Assembly: GCA_015486775.1 (NCBI GenBank)
Contig: WFRA01000399.1
Span: 1-17,111 of the forward strand
Length of the DNA: 17,111 nt
From: Kiritimatiellales bacterium
GTDB taxonomy: Bacteria > Verrucomicrobiota > Kiritimatiellia > Kiritimatiellales > Pontiellaceae
Direction: 5' to 3'
Under the pieces are notes generated by a model that searched no databases, was not told the DNA's origin, and worked only from the letters and a program-made list of their open reading frames with translations. Positions 7,124 through 14,368 of this stretch are shown here, one piece after another. Position 1 is the stretch's first letter; each line of letters opens with the position of its first letter. Made by a program: the position numbers and the translations under genes.

Positions 7124-8443
7124 ATGAAAAAGAACAGACAACCGAACGGCAAGCAGGGATACGCCCTGATCATTAGTTTAATCTTCGTGGGGCTGATCGC
7201 CATGGGATCGATCCTTCTTTTCCGCTCGAGCTCCCAAGAGGCGTTTGTGGAGACGAAGCGGGCGAACCACATTCGCGCAACCATGATTGCAGAGGCCGGG
7301 GCGCACCAGGCCATGGTGCTTCTCAAGGCGGATCCTTCGCAGGTGGATGAACCGGTTCCCGATGTCTCGATAAACGGAGGAACCTGCTCCAGCGTTATTA
7401 CCGATCCAGAGGGCGCTACGGTCAATTCGGCGGGTGGCGCAGGTGCCAACAACGTGGTCAGGAAGCTGCTGACCTCCACAGGAAGCTACGGCGGAGAAGA
7501 GGTGGATGCGGCTCTCATCTTCACGCAATCGGACGACAGTGGCTCTTCGGGAACCGACCCCCATGTGCTGGAGCTCTTCGACGGTGCCCTTTTCTGCGGC
7601 GGAAATGCTCTGATGGATGGAGCGACCTATATTGACCTCGCCGGAGCCACCGCTCACGTCAATGGCCAGATTACCATGACCGGTAGCGCCCAGTTCAGAA
7701 ATGGAACATTGGTCTCAACCTGTACGGGGATATATCTATCCGGCTACCCTGAAATCTTCGCGTCGGTGGCAACGCCAACGACACCAAGCATTCCTTGGGG
7801 AAGCCCTTCAACCTTCATCCACGGGACTATTGCGGTGGGATCTGTGCCGGAAGAGATGATCGAAATTGATCTTGAACCCTACCGGGTCTATGCCCTCGCC
7901 GGAGATATCCCCGGGCACAACTATCAAAACGTCACATGGAACTACCAATATACCGATCCCTACATCTCGGCGGACGAAATCCCCGGGGGTACGTTAAAGA
8001 TTGTGGGGAACTCCTATAAAAAGGTGGTTCCCGTAGGAGGAGTGCTTTGGGTCGAAGGCAATGTTGAGTTTACCGGAGACTCCCCCGTCTACGCCTGTGT
8101 GATTGCCACCGGTAGCATCAGTTTTAAGGGTGCCACTATCCATCTTCAGCAAGGAGGGCTTCCTGCTCTAATGACCATTAACGGCACGCTGGAAGTCGGT
8201 GCCGGATGCACGGTCTATGGCCTGGTCTATTCCCATAATGGCGACATTGTCATTTCCGGCGACGCCACCGTGGAGGGGGCATTTATCTGCCCGCGTGGAA
8301 ACTTTACGAATCATGGAAGCGGAAAGATCAAATACGACAACTCTCGCCCCTACGGCCCCAATGGCGAAATCGTCATGCTTCCAACGGGTGGAAGCGGGGG
8401 TAGTTCGGGTGGCCCGGCTTCGGTGTCCGCCTGGGTGAAATAG
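7124..8443 (+). CDS. PilX/GspK-like minor pseudopilin with a beta-solenoid-like C-terminal half
   Basis: 439 residues, ATG 7124 only 2 bp after the previous stop with GGGAGA just upstream. The N-terminus NGKQG|YALIISLIFVGLIAMG has a Gly12 cleavage site and a hydrophobic helix but no Glu at mature +5, as expected for GspK/PilX, the tip pseudopilin. Residues from about 290 are a run of short hydrophobic strands with Gly turns (GGVLWVEGNVEFTGDS, VIATGSISFKGATI, INGTLEVGAGCTVYG, NGDIVISGDATVEGAFICP). This resembles the right-handed beta-helix of polymer-forming or PilX-associated C-terminal domains. The protein ends with a Gly/Ser-rich tail. It is the last gene of the minor-pilin operon. Confidence 0.78.
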   Translation: MKKNRQPNGKQGYALIISLIFVGLIAMGSILLFRSSSQEAFVETKRANHIRATMIAEAGAHQAMVLLKADPSQVDEPVPDVSINGGTCSSVITDPEGATVNSAGGAGANNVVRKLLTSTGSYGGEEVDAALIFTQSDDSGSSGTDPHVLELFDGALFCGGNALMDGATYIDLAGATAHVNGQITMTGSAQFRNGTLVSTCTGIYLSGYPEIFASVATPTTPSIPWGSPSTFIHGTIAVGSVPEEMIEIDLEPYRVYALAGDIPGHNYQNVTWNYQYTDPYISADEIPGGTLKIVGNSYKKVVPVGGVLWVEGNVEFTGDSPVYACVIATGSISFKGATIHLQQGGLPALMTINGTLEVGAGCTVYGLVYSHNGDIVISGDATVEGAFICPRGNFTNHGSGKIKYDNSRPYGPNGEIVMLPTGGSGGSSGGPASVSAWVK

Positions 8444-8453
8444 GGGCCGTTTT

Positions 8454-8468
8454 TTCCAAACCTTGGAA
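8454..8468. repeat. Exact copy of the 15-bp palindrome (between pilin operon and ftsK)
   Basis: TTCCAAACCTTGGAA, arms extending to 7 bp (TTTCCAA/TTGGAAA, 8453-8469). It lies 10 bp after the pilin operon stop and follows a T-run, so it does not look like a normal intrinsic terminator. Confidence 0.75.
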
Positions 8469-8474
8469 ATCCCT

Positions 8475-8504
8475 TTGATTCGGCGGGGGGAAATCTTCTA
8501 TATT
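8475..8504 (+). promoter_or_regulatory. Sigma70-type promoter of ftsK giving a near-leaderless mRNA
   Basis: TTGATT (8475-8480), 18 bp, TATATT (8499-8504). The expected start of transcription, about 7 bp after the -10 box, falls on the ATG at 8511. No Shine-Dalgarno sequence lies at a usable distance; the only purine run is G6 at about 8485-8490, inside the promoter spacer. Confidence 0.5.
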
Positions 8505-8510
8505 CCCCGA

Positions 8511-10838
8511 ATGGCGAAAACGAAGAAAGAGGAACCGGCTCGTTCGGGCTGGCGGGAGATCGCGGGGATCCTGACGGCGACGCTGGGGCTGATGTTGCTG
8601 CTGGGCGTTCTCTCTTACGATCCGGGGGACATTGGCCTATTCAGCAACGAGCCCGGCTCCCACAACTGGGTGGGGCCGTTCGGTGCCCGCACGGCGTATG
8701 CGATGTTCATGTATTTTGGCGTGGCGGGCTATGCCGTTCCGCTCTGCATCATGTGGATCGGTGTCTCGGCGGTGCAGCGCTCGGCACAGAAAATTTATCC
8801 GCGTTTCCTCTGGTTCCTGCTGGGTCTCTTTTGCCTGGCCGGTCTGGCGGACATGAACGGGCAGGTGTGGGCTGCCACGGTGGCTCGCCTGAACGTCGGC
8901 AGTCCCGGCGGGTTGATGGGCGAGGTGCTGGCGCAGCGCTCGTTTGGATATTGGATCGGCCACGCCGGTGCCGGGATTGTCTTTTTCGTGTTGCTGGTGG
9001 TTTCCAGCATCCGGATGCTGGATTTGCACGTGGTCGAGCTGGCCAAGCGGTTGTGGGGATGGATCAAGACGCTCAAGATGGAAGCACCTGCCCCGGAAGA
9101 GGTCACGGCAAAGCCGAAGCGCAAGCGGCGCAAGGCCAAGACCGATGCCGACTCGGGGAAATCCGACCCGATCGATATTCAGAAGCTGATCGAGGAGCGG
9201 CAAAAGGGCAGCAAGCCCAAGCCGCCCAAAGCCAAGCCCGCCCCGGTGGCGGAAAAACCAAAGCAGGAGTCCGAACCCAAAGCGGCGGTATTTGCCAAAG
9301 TCGACGAGGGCGGAACGCATGCGGACTACCAGCTGCCGCCGCTGAGCCTGCTCGATCCGATGGTGCCGCAGGGCAAGGGCATGACCCCCTCCGAAATCGC
9401 CACGACCGCCCAGGTGCTCCAGGATGCGCTCGAGGAGTTCGGGGTCGAGGCCAAGGTGACGGGCGTGCAGCAGGGGCCCGTGGTGACCTGCTACGAAATC
9501 CTCCCGGCCGCCGGGGTGCGCGTGGAGCGCATCAAGTCGCTGCAGGACAATATTGCGCTCAAGATGCGAGCCGAGAGCATCCGCATCCAGGCGCCGATCC
9601 CCGGAAGAGGGGTTTGCGGTGTGGAGATCCCCAACACGGCGCGTGCCTCGGTCTTCTTCCGCGACCTAGTCGAAAGCCCCGAGTTCCAGTCGGGCAAGCA
9701 GGCGCTCCCCCTGATCTTGGGCAAGGATGTGAACGGCGACAGCATGATCCACGATCTCGCCAAGATGCCCCACCTGCTCATTGCCGGTGCCACCGGCGCG
9801 GGGAAGTCGGTCTGCATGAACTCCATCCTGACGGGGCTGCTGATGAAGCATTCGCCGGATGATCTGCGCCTGATCCTAGTCGATCCCAAGACGGTCGAGT
9901 TCCATTCGTACAACGACTTGCCACACCTGGTGGTTCCGGTGATTACCAACGCCAAGAAGGTGGCGCTGGGGCTGAAGTGGGCGATCGACGAGATGGAGCG
10001 CCGGTTCAAGTGGTTCCGTCAGGCCGGGGTGCGCGACCTTTCCGGTTTCAACAAGCGCGCGATCCAGAAGCAGGAGGAGCTTTTCGGCGAGGAGGTGCTG
10101 GCCGAACCCGCCAAGAAGAAGGATCAGATTCCCGAAAAGCTCCCCTACATCGTGATTGTGATCGACGAGCTGGCCGACCTGATGGCGGTGGCGCAGGCCG
10201 AGATCGAGGCGGGGATCGCGCGCCTGGCGGCCAAGTCGCGCGCGGCCGGCATCCATATGATTCTGGCCACGCAACGTCCGGACGTGAAGGTGATCACCGG
10301 AACGATCAAGGCCAACTTCCCGGTGCGCATCGCCTTCAAGGTTTCGCAGAAGGTCGATAGCCGCACCATTCTCGACCGCATGGGCGCGGATGCCTTGCTG
10401 GGTCGGGGCGACATGCTCGTGCTGCCGCCGGGTTCCGACAAGCTGATCCGTTCGCAGGGCGCCTTCACCAGCGACGGCGAGATTGAGCGCGTAACCAATT
10501 TCTGCAAGGAGCAGTGCAAGCCGGACTTCATCACCGAGATCCACGAAAAGATCGAAAAGCCCTCCACCGACCTGCCCGAGATGGACAGCGGCGAGGACGA
10601 CGAACTGGTCGAGCAGGCGATGGAGGTGATCCGCCAGACCAAGCGCGCCTCGACTTCTTCGTTGCAGCGGCGGTTGCGCATCGGCTATACCCGTGCCGCG
10701 CGCGTGATGGATCTGCTGGAGGAGCGCGGCATTATCGGCCCGCCCGAGGGCCCCGGCCCGCGCGAGATTTTGATGGACTTGGACGGGGAGATCCCCCAGA
10801 ACCCGGGATCAGGAGCGGAGAACGATGGAACAGACTAG
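8511..10838 (+). CDS. ftsK: DNA translocase FtsK/SpoIIIE
   Basis: 775 residues from ATG 8511. This start is chosen because the protein begins sensibly there (MAKTKKEE) and the promoter ends just before it. Four membrane helices lie in the first 170 residues (about 17-36, 61-83, 97-113, 144-165). A Lys/Pro/Ala-rich linker follows to about 265, then the alpha domain, then the RecA-like beta motor with Walker A GATGAGKS (426-433) and Walker B IVIVIDE (Asp552-Glu553) followed by the ATQRPDVKVITGTIKANFP segment typical of FtsK. The C-terminal gamma winged helix (about 700-765, TSSLQRRLRIGYTRAARVMD) reads polar DNA sequences. It pumps chromosome ends through the division septum and supports dimer resolution. 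The last 14 bp overlap the rodZ-like gene, so the two are cotranscribed. Confidence 0.97.
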   Translation: MAKTKKEEPARSGWREIAGILTATLGLMLLLGVLSYDPGDIGLFSNEPGSHNWVGPFGARTAYAMFMYFGVAGYAVPLCIMWIGVSAVQRSAQKIYPRFLWFLLGLFCLAGLADMNGQVWAATVARLNVGSPGGLMGEVLAQRSFGYWIGHAGAGIVFFVLLVVSSIRMLDLHVVELAKRLWGWIKTLKMEAPAPEEVTAKPKRKRRKAKTDADSGKSDPIDIQKLIEERQKGSKPKPPKAKPAPVAEKPKQESEPKAAVFAKVDEGGTHADYQLPPLSLLDPMVPQGKGMTPSEIATTAQVLQDALEEFGVEAKVTGVQQGPVVTCYEILPAAGVRVERIKSLQDNIALKMRAESIRIQAPIPGRGVCGVEIPNTARASVFFRDLVESPEFQSGKQALPLILGKDVNGDSMIHDLAKMPHLLIAGATGAGKSVCMNSILTGLLMKHSPDDLRLILVDPKTVEFHSYNDLPHLVVPVITNAKKVALGLKWAIDEMERRFKWFRQAGVRDLSGFNKRAIQKQEELFGEEVLAEPAKKKDQIPEKLPYIVIVIDELADLMAVAQAEIEAGIARLAAKSRAAGIHMILATQRPDVKVITGTIKANFPVRIAFKVSQKVDSRTILDRMGADALLGRGDMLVLPPGSDKLIRSQGAFTSDGEIERVTNFCKEQCKPDFITEIHEKIEKPSTDLPEMDSGEDDELVEQAMEVIRQTKRASTSSLQRRLRIGYTRAARVMDLLEERGIIGPPEGPGPREILMDLDGEIPQNPGSGAENDGTD
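9003..9022. repeat. 20-bp perfect palindrome inside ftsK
   Basis: Arms TCCAGCATCC and GGATGCTGGA with no spacer, in the codons just after the fourth membrane helix. Its outer words (TCCA/TGGA) resemble those of the 15-bp palindrome family. Confidence 0.4.
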
Positions 10839-11436
10839 CTTGAATATCGGAACGATCGGGCAGAAGCTGGAGAGCGCCCGGCAGGCCAAGGGCGTGAGCG
10901 TCTCCGAGGCGGGGCAGGCCACCAAGATTCTCTCCAAGTTTATCGAGGCGATGGAGGCGGACGACTTCGGCGCCCTCTCCGCGCCGGTCTACGCCAAGAG
11001 CTTTATCCGGATGTATGCCCAGTATCTCGGGATCGACGCCCAGCCGCTGGTCGAGGAATACGCAACGCAGCACGCGCCCAAGGGGCGGCCAATGCTCAAC
11101 GACGATGTGCGGCAGAAGCTGGCGGCCGATCAGGTTTCCGCCGAATCGCCCTCGGCGGCATCCGGGTCGGGCAAGCAGGTCTTTGGCGGGGTCAACGAGG
11201 CGATCGCCCGGCTTTCCGGTTCGCGGCTCTCCCCGAAGGTGTGGCTGGCGACCGTGGCGGGGCTGGTGGTCGTGCTGGTGGTGCTGCTCAGCCTCACCCA
11301 GTGCGATTCCGACGACGAGGAGATCCCCGAACCCGTGGCGGGCGGCGCGGCGCGGGTGGAGCGCCAGCGGCTCTTCCAATCGCAGCCCGATGCCTATCTG
11401 GTCAAGCCCGGAAAAATCGAAGTCGATCAAAACTAG
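10825..11436 (+). CDS. RodZ-like helix-turn-helix membrane protein
   Basis: 203 residues. ATG 10825 has AGGAG about 10 nt upstream, inside the 3' end of ftsK (14-bp overlap). Residues 8-75 are the RodZ/HTH_25 domain: GQKLESARQAKGVSVSEAGQ, then TKILSKFIEAMEADDF, then PVYAKSFIRMYAQYLGID. A single membrane helix (about 134-155) is followed by an acidic, short periplasmic tail. RodZ links MreB filaments to the cell-elongation machinery. The periplasmic DUF4115 domain of long RodZ proteins is missing, so this is the short form. The ftsK-rodZ-pgsA order is common in bacteria and supports the call. A role as a different HTH/TM protein cannot be excluded, so no symbol is given. Confidence 0.85.
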   Translation: MEQTSLNIGTIGQKLESARQAKGVSVSEAGQATKILSKFIEAMEADDFGALSAPVYAKSFIRMYAQYLGIDAQPLVEEYATQHAPKGRPMLNDDVRQKLAADQVSAESPSAASGSGKQVFGGVNEAIARLSGSRLSPKVWLATVAGLVVVLVVLLSLTQCDSDDEEIPEPVAGGAARVERQRLFQSQPDAYLVKPGKIEVDQN

Positions 11437-11451
11437 TTCCAATCCTTGGAA
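11437..11451. repeat. Exact copy of the 15-bp palindrome (rodZ-pgsA gap)
   Basis: TTCCAATCCTTGGAA directly after the rodZ-like stop codon and just before the pgsA ribosome site. It is identical to the copy at 14777-14791. Confidence 0.8.
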
Positions 11452-11471
11452 AACGAACCGAAGGAACCCCC

Positions 11472-12053
11472 GTGAAAAACCTGCCGAACCACCTCACCAT
11501 CAGCCGCTTCTGGATGACCGCCATCATGATGGCTTGCATGAGCGTCGATTTCCCCTACGCGCGGATCGCCGCGCTGGGCATCTTTATTGCGGCCAGCATC
11601 ACCGACGCGCTCGATGGCTACCTGGCCCGCAACTTCTACGGCTGCACCTCGTTCGGGAAGCTGATGGATCCGCTGGCCGACAAGGTGCTCGTCTGCGCGG
11701 CGTTCATTGGATTTGTCGAGCTCGGCAGCATCCGGGCCTGGATGGTGGTGCTGATCATCGCGCGCGAGTTCATGGTGACGGGTCTGCGCCTGCTGATGAT
11801 CGAGAAGGGGACGGTCATGCCCGCCGGCATGTGGGGCAAGGTCAAGACCACCGTGCAGATGCTGGCGATCTGCCTCTATTTCTTCGGCCTGATCTGGAAA
11901 TCGGATTTCCTTCCAATGCCTGGAACCGCCTTTGCCTGGTGGCTGGGTCTTGGCGTCTCGCTGCTGACCGCCTGGACGGGCGTCGTCTACTTTTGGCAGC
12001 AGCGCCACGAAATCTGGGAGAAGGACAATCACCAGCAACCCGTAACCAAATAA
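11472..12053 (+). CDS. pgsA: CDP-diacylglycerol--glycerol-3-phosphate 3-phosphatidyltransferase
   Basis: 193 residues from GTG 11472, with AAGGA 6 nt upstream. The frame is open further upstream but is not pgsA-like there. The CDP-alcohol phosphatidyltransferase motif is complete: Asp45-x2-Asp48-Gly49-x2-Ala52-Arg53-x8-Gly62-x3-Asp66-x3-Asp70, binding the metal ions and CDP. The N-terminal LPNHLTISRF is the usual PgsA start. Several membrane helices follow, and the basic/aromatic C-terminus is cytosolic. The enzyme makes phosphatidylglycerol phosphate from CDP-diacylglycerol and glycerol 3-phosphate in the inner membrane. Length matches the family (about 180-200). Between helices, codons for WKSDFLPMPG are built from two adjacent 15-bp inverted repeats (11896-11925). 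Confidence 0.95.
   Translation: MKNLPNHLTISRFWMTAIMMACMSVDFPYARIAALGIFIAASITDALDGYLARNFYGCTSFGKLMDPLADKVLVCAAFIGFVELGSIRAWMVVLIIAREFMVTGLRLLMIEKGTVMPAGMWGKVKTTVQMLAICLYFFGLIWKSDFLPMPGTAFAWWLGLGVSLLTAWTGVVYFWQQRHEIWEKDNHQQPVTK
11896..11910. repeat. 15-bp inverted repeat inside pgsA
   Basis: GGAAAT-CGG-ATTTCC, 6-3-6 layout, directly abutting the 15-bp palindrome that begins at 11911. Confidence 0.45.
11911..11925. repeat. Exact copy of the 15-bp palindrome inside pgsA
   Basis: TTCCAATGCCTGGAA (arms TTCCA/TGGAA) in the codons of a loop between two membrane helices. Confidence 0.7.
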
Positions 12054-12076
12054 CTAAACAACCAACACCCAATTCC

Positions 12077-12613
12077 ATGGCTCGTCAAAATACCGACAAC
12101 TGGAGCGTGCGCAAATGCGCCAAGGCATGCGCCAAGTGCGAAAAGGATTTCGAGGACAAGGAAACCCTCCATTCCCGGCTCTCCTTTGACGAAGGGGAGT
12201 ATGTGCGGAAGGATTTTTGCGAGGCGTGCTGGAACAAGGACGACCCGGGGCTGAGCTCCTGGAAAACCGTTTTCATGGTGCCCGTCCAGCAGGAAGAGGC
12301 CGTGAAGAAGGAAAACGCCGAGTCGCTGTTGCGCAAGCTCGTCGCCAAGGAGAACGAAGAGGATCTCAATGCCATCTTCATTCTGGCGGTCATGTTGGAG
12401 CGCAAGAGGATCCTGGTCGAGCGCGATGTCCAGACCGCGGAAGATGGCCGCAAGCTAAGGATCTATGAACACCGCAAGACCAACGAAAGCTTCATGGTCG
12501 TCGATCCCGAACTCCGGCTCACTGAGCTGGAGCATGTCCAGGAAAAGGTGGTGATCCTGCTCGGCGGAAAGCCCCGCAACGCGGAGCCCGAATCCGGGGA
12601 ATCCGCCATATAA
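12077..12613 (+). CDS. Conserved-looking zinc-ribbon protein of unknown function
   Basis: 178 residues from ATG 12077, 23 bp after pgsA; no Shine-Dalgarno sequence is visible. Two cysteine pairs near the N-terminus (Cys18-x2-Cys21 and Cys48-x2-Cys51, with an extra Cys14) are spaced as in a metal-binding ribbon, separated by FEDKETLHSRLSFDEGEYVR. The rest is helical and charged (AVKKENAESLLRKLVAKE, then LNAIFILAVMLERKRILVER) and ends with RIYEHRKTNESFMVVDPELR. The layout resembles short PVC-group proteins that couple a ribbon to a helical domain, but I cannot name a family. It probably shares the ftsK-rodZ-pgsA transcript. It is soluble, with no signal peptide. Confidence 0.75.
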   Translation: MARQNTDNWSVRKCAKACAKCEKDFEDKETLHSRLSFDEGEYVRKDFCEACWNKDDPGLSSWKTVFMVPVQQEEAVKKENAESLLRKLVAKENEEDLNAIFILAVMLERKRILVERDVQTAEDGRKLRIYEHRKTNESFMVVDPELRLTELEHVQEKVVILLGGKPRNAEPESGESAI

Positions 12614-12706
12614 GCCCTTGTTTTATACTATTTTCCCGGAATACCTGCGCTGGCATGGTTTTTGCTCTTTGGTCTTGACCACTTTGAGACCATTTCTGGA
12701 AAAACC

Positions 12707-14359
12707 ATGCACTACAACGGAACAACAGGGGAAGAGGCCGCCTATCAGGCCATCGAAGACCCCCCCGTGCTGGATGCGCTCAACGCCATTGGGCGCTCCA
12801 TCAACATTGTATCAACCTACGGGAGCCGCCACCCCGTGTTTCTGCAGGCTATCGCGGCCGCGATGATTCCGGTGCAGGCGCTCTTCATCGACCGGCGGAA
12901 GATCAGCATCGGTGCCTTCAACGGCGTAATGACGGTCGATGATATGCCCATCGCGGCCCACGGGGTTTTGCTCAAATCGCTGGAGCGCCGCCTGGTTCGC
13001 TTGCGGATTGGCGGTTTGCGCATCACCCGGGGAATATTGGAGGAAGAGCTGGTCAAGCTCGTCGAGCTGCTGGCCGTGAACGAGGCGGAGACATTTCGGT
13101 CGGAAATCGGCCAGGTGGGGCTTTCGCACATTGTGCCGCAGGCCACCCGCCTTCAAAAGGTGGGAGAGGATCAGACCGTGGCCAGCAAGGCGGATCTTGC
13201 GGGAATCGGGGCGGGCGGCGTACTTGTGCTCGACGAGGAAGAGCCGGGCGGCGGTTCGGGTGGCGACGGCTCGGTCGTGCATGTCGATCAGATTGTGGCC
13301 TTTTTGAAGGGCGATGCTCCGCTCGACGAACCGGGGGTGGGGGAGGAGCTTGCCGAGCTGGCATCCGATCCCGACCGCCTTGGGCGGCTGATCATGGAAT
13401 CGGTCGCCATCCGGCAGGCGGCCTCCGGGCTGGCCGGGGAATCGATCGGCGATATTGTTCTCGGGTGCCTGCGCCGCACCTATGAAGGTCTTCGCCAGCA
13501 GTCCGCCTTCCAATCTTCGGAAGGGGTTGCCGATCTCAAGAAATCCCTCCTGCTCTTGGAGGACAGCATGCTCGAAAAGATGCGCAAGTTGGCGGGCGAT
13601 TCCAATCCTGAACTCGATCGTCGGATTGTCCAGGCCATCCGCGAGATGGACGAAAACCTCGGCTTCGAGCTGGCCGCCAACCAATATGTCGCCCATCGCG
13701 AAGCCCTGCGGGAAAACGAACAGGAGCTGCAGGCCTATGTTCAGGCCAAGGGCGCGGAAATGGCCGAAGAACTGATTTCCGACATGGCCTTCCCCTCCAG
13801 CGACTGGCGCCGGATCGTCGTGGAGAGCCAGCGAACCGCCGGGGGCGGGGCAGGCTCGTCGATCGTGGCCGGGCTCGACACCCTGGCATCGGTCTTTGAA
13901 AAGCTCGAGACCCTGGTGAAGTCGGAAGGATCGGCCGAGAACCAGATCGAGGAGCTGCTCGGCCAGGCCAGCGAAACCCTCGACGAAACCCTCCACTCCA
14001 CCCAGGAAAAACTCGAAACCCTCTCCTCCCAAGTAAGCGAGTTCGAAAAAGATACCGGAACCATCGGGGGTCAAGCGCCAGCGATGGACCGCAAGGAGCT
14101 GCTCTCCAGTATTTCCGAGATATCCCAAGAGCTCATGCAGCCGCTGACCGCCATCACCGCCTCGCTCGAAATGTTGCTAGGCGGATATTCGGGTGCGCTT
14201 AACCACGACCAGCGTACCATGCTAGAGATTGCGAGCAACAGCGGCGAACACCTCACCTTCCTGATGAAAGAGCTCATCGCCATTGTCGGCTTCCCCGTCA
14301 ACAAGGGGGTCGATGATCGGTTCCACATCACCGGCGAGCAGGTCGTCCTCCAGTCGTAG
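12707..14359 (+). CDS. Signalling-type protein with a degenerate HisKA domain (phospho-acceptor His replaced by Gln)
   Basis: 550 residues from ATG 12707 (GGAAA just upstream; a TTG at 12662 would add 15). Residues about 15-140 (LNAIGRSINIVSTYGSRHPVFLQAI ... GLRITRGILEEELVKLVELL) match the N-terminal module often found in HD-GYP and cyclase proteins that begins with a 'Y-x-x-x-HP' motif. A Gly/Asp-rich linker and a long helical middle follow, with a coiled coil at about 410-450. The C-terminal 70 residues follow the HisKA pattern (ISQELMQPLTAITASLEMLL, then HDQRTMLEIASNSGEHLTFL), but the canonical S-H-E-L-R-x-P-L reads S-Q-E-L-M-Q-P-L, Gln474 replacing His. No ATPase domain follows. It cannot act as a conventional kinase; a docking or dimerising role is inferred. 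It is convergent with the NAGS-like gene, 9 bp apart. Confidence 0.8.
   Translation: MHYNGTTGEEAAYQAIEDPPVLDALNAIGRSINIVSTYGSRHPVFLQAIAAAMIPVQALFIDRRKISIGAFNGVMTVDDMPIAAHGVLLKSLERRLVRLRIGGLRITRGILEEELVKLVELLAVNEAETFRSEIGQVGLSHIVPQATRLQKVGEDQTVASKADLAGIGAGGVLVLDEEEPGGGSGGDGSVVHVDQIVAFLKGDAPLDEPGVGEELAELASDPDRLGRLIMESVAIRQAASGLAGESIGDIVLGCLRRTYEGLRQQSAFQSSEGVADLKKSLLLLEDSMLEKMRKLAGDSNPELDRRIVQAIREMDENLGFELAANQYVAHREALRENEQELQAYVQAKGAEMAEELISDMAFPSSDWRRIVVESQRTAGGGAGSSIVAGLDTLASVFEKLETLVKSEGSAENQIEELLGQASETLDETLHSTQEKLETLSSQVSEFEKDTGTIGGQAPAMDRKELLSSISEISQELMQPLTAITASLEMLLGGYSGALNHDQRTMLEIASNSGEHLTFLMKELIAIVGFPVNKGVDDRFHITGEQVVLQS
13508..13522. repeat. Imperfect copy of the 15-bp palindrome inside the degenerate-HisKA gene
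   Basis: TTCCAATCTTCGGAA, in frame as codons for FQSSE; arms are TTCC/GGAA with one mismatch next to the loop. Compare FQxLE encoded by copies in the NAGS-like gene. Confidence 0.45.
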
Positions 14360-14368
14360 CGCATCCGG

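Noticed and set aside
11015..12076. Upstream extension of the zinc-ribbon frame through rodZ and pgsA
   Set aside because: Arg/Pro/Trp-rich out-of-frame translation of two recognisable genes; the real protein starts at ATG 12077.
12812..14128. Minus-strand ORF of 438 codons
   Set aside because: Antisense shadow of the degenerate-HisKA gene; composition follows G/C-ending codons of the real strand.
14360..14368. Terminator between the convergent HisKA-like and NAGS-like genes
   Set aside because: Only 9 bp separate the stops and no hairpin with a T-run is present.
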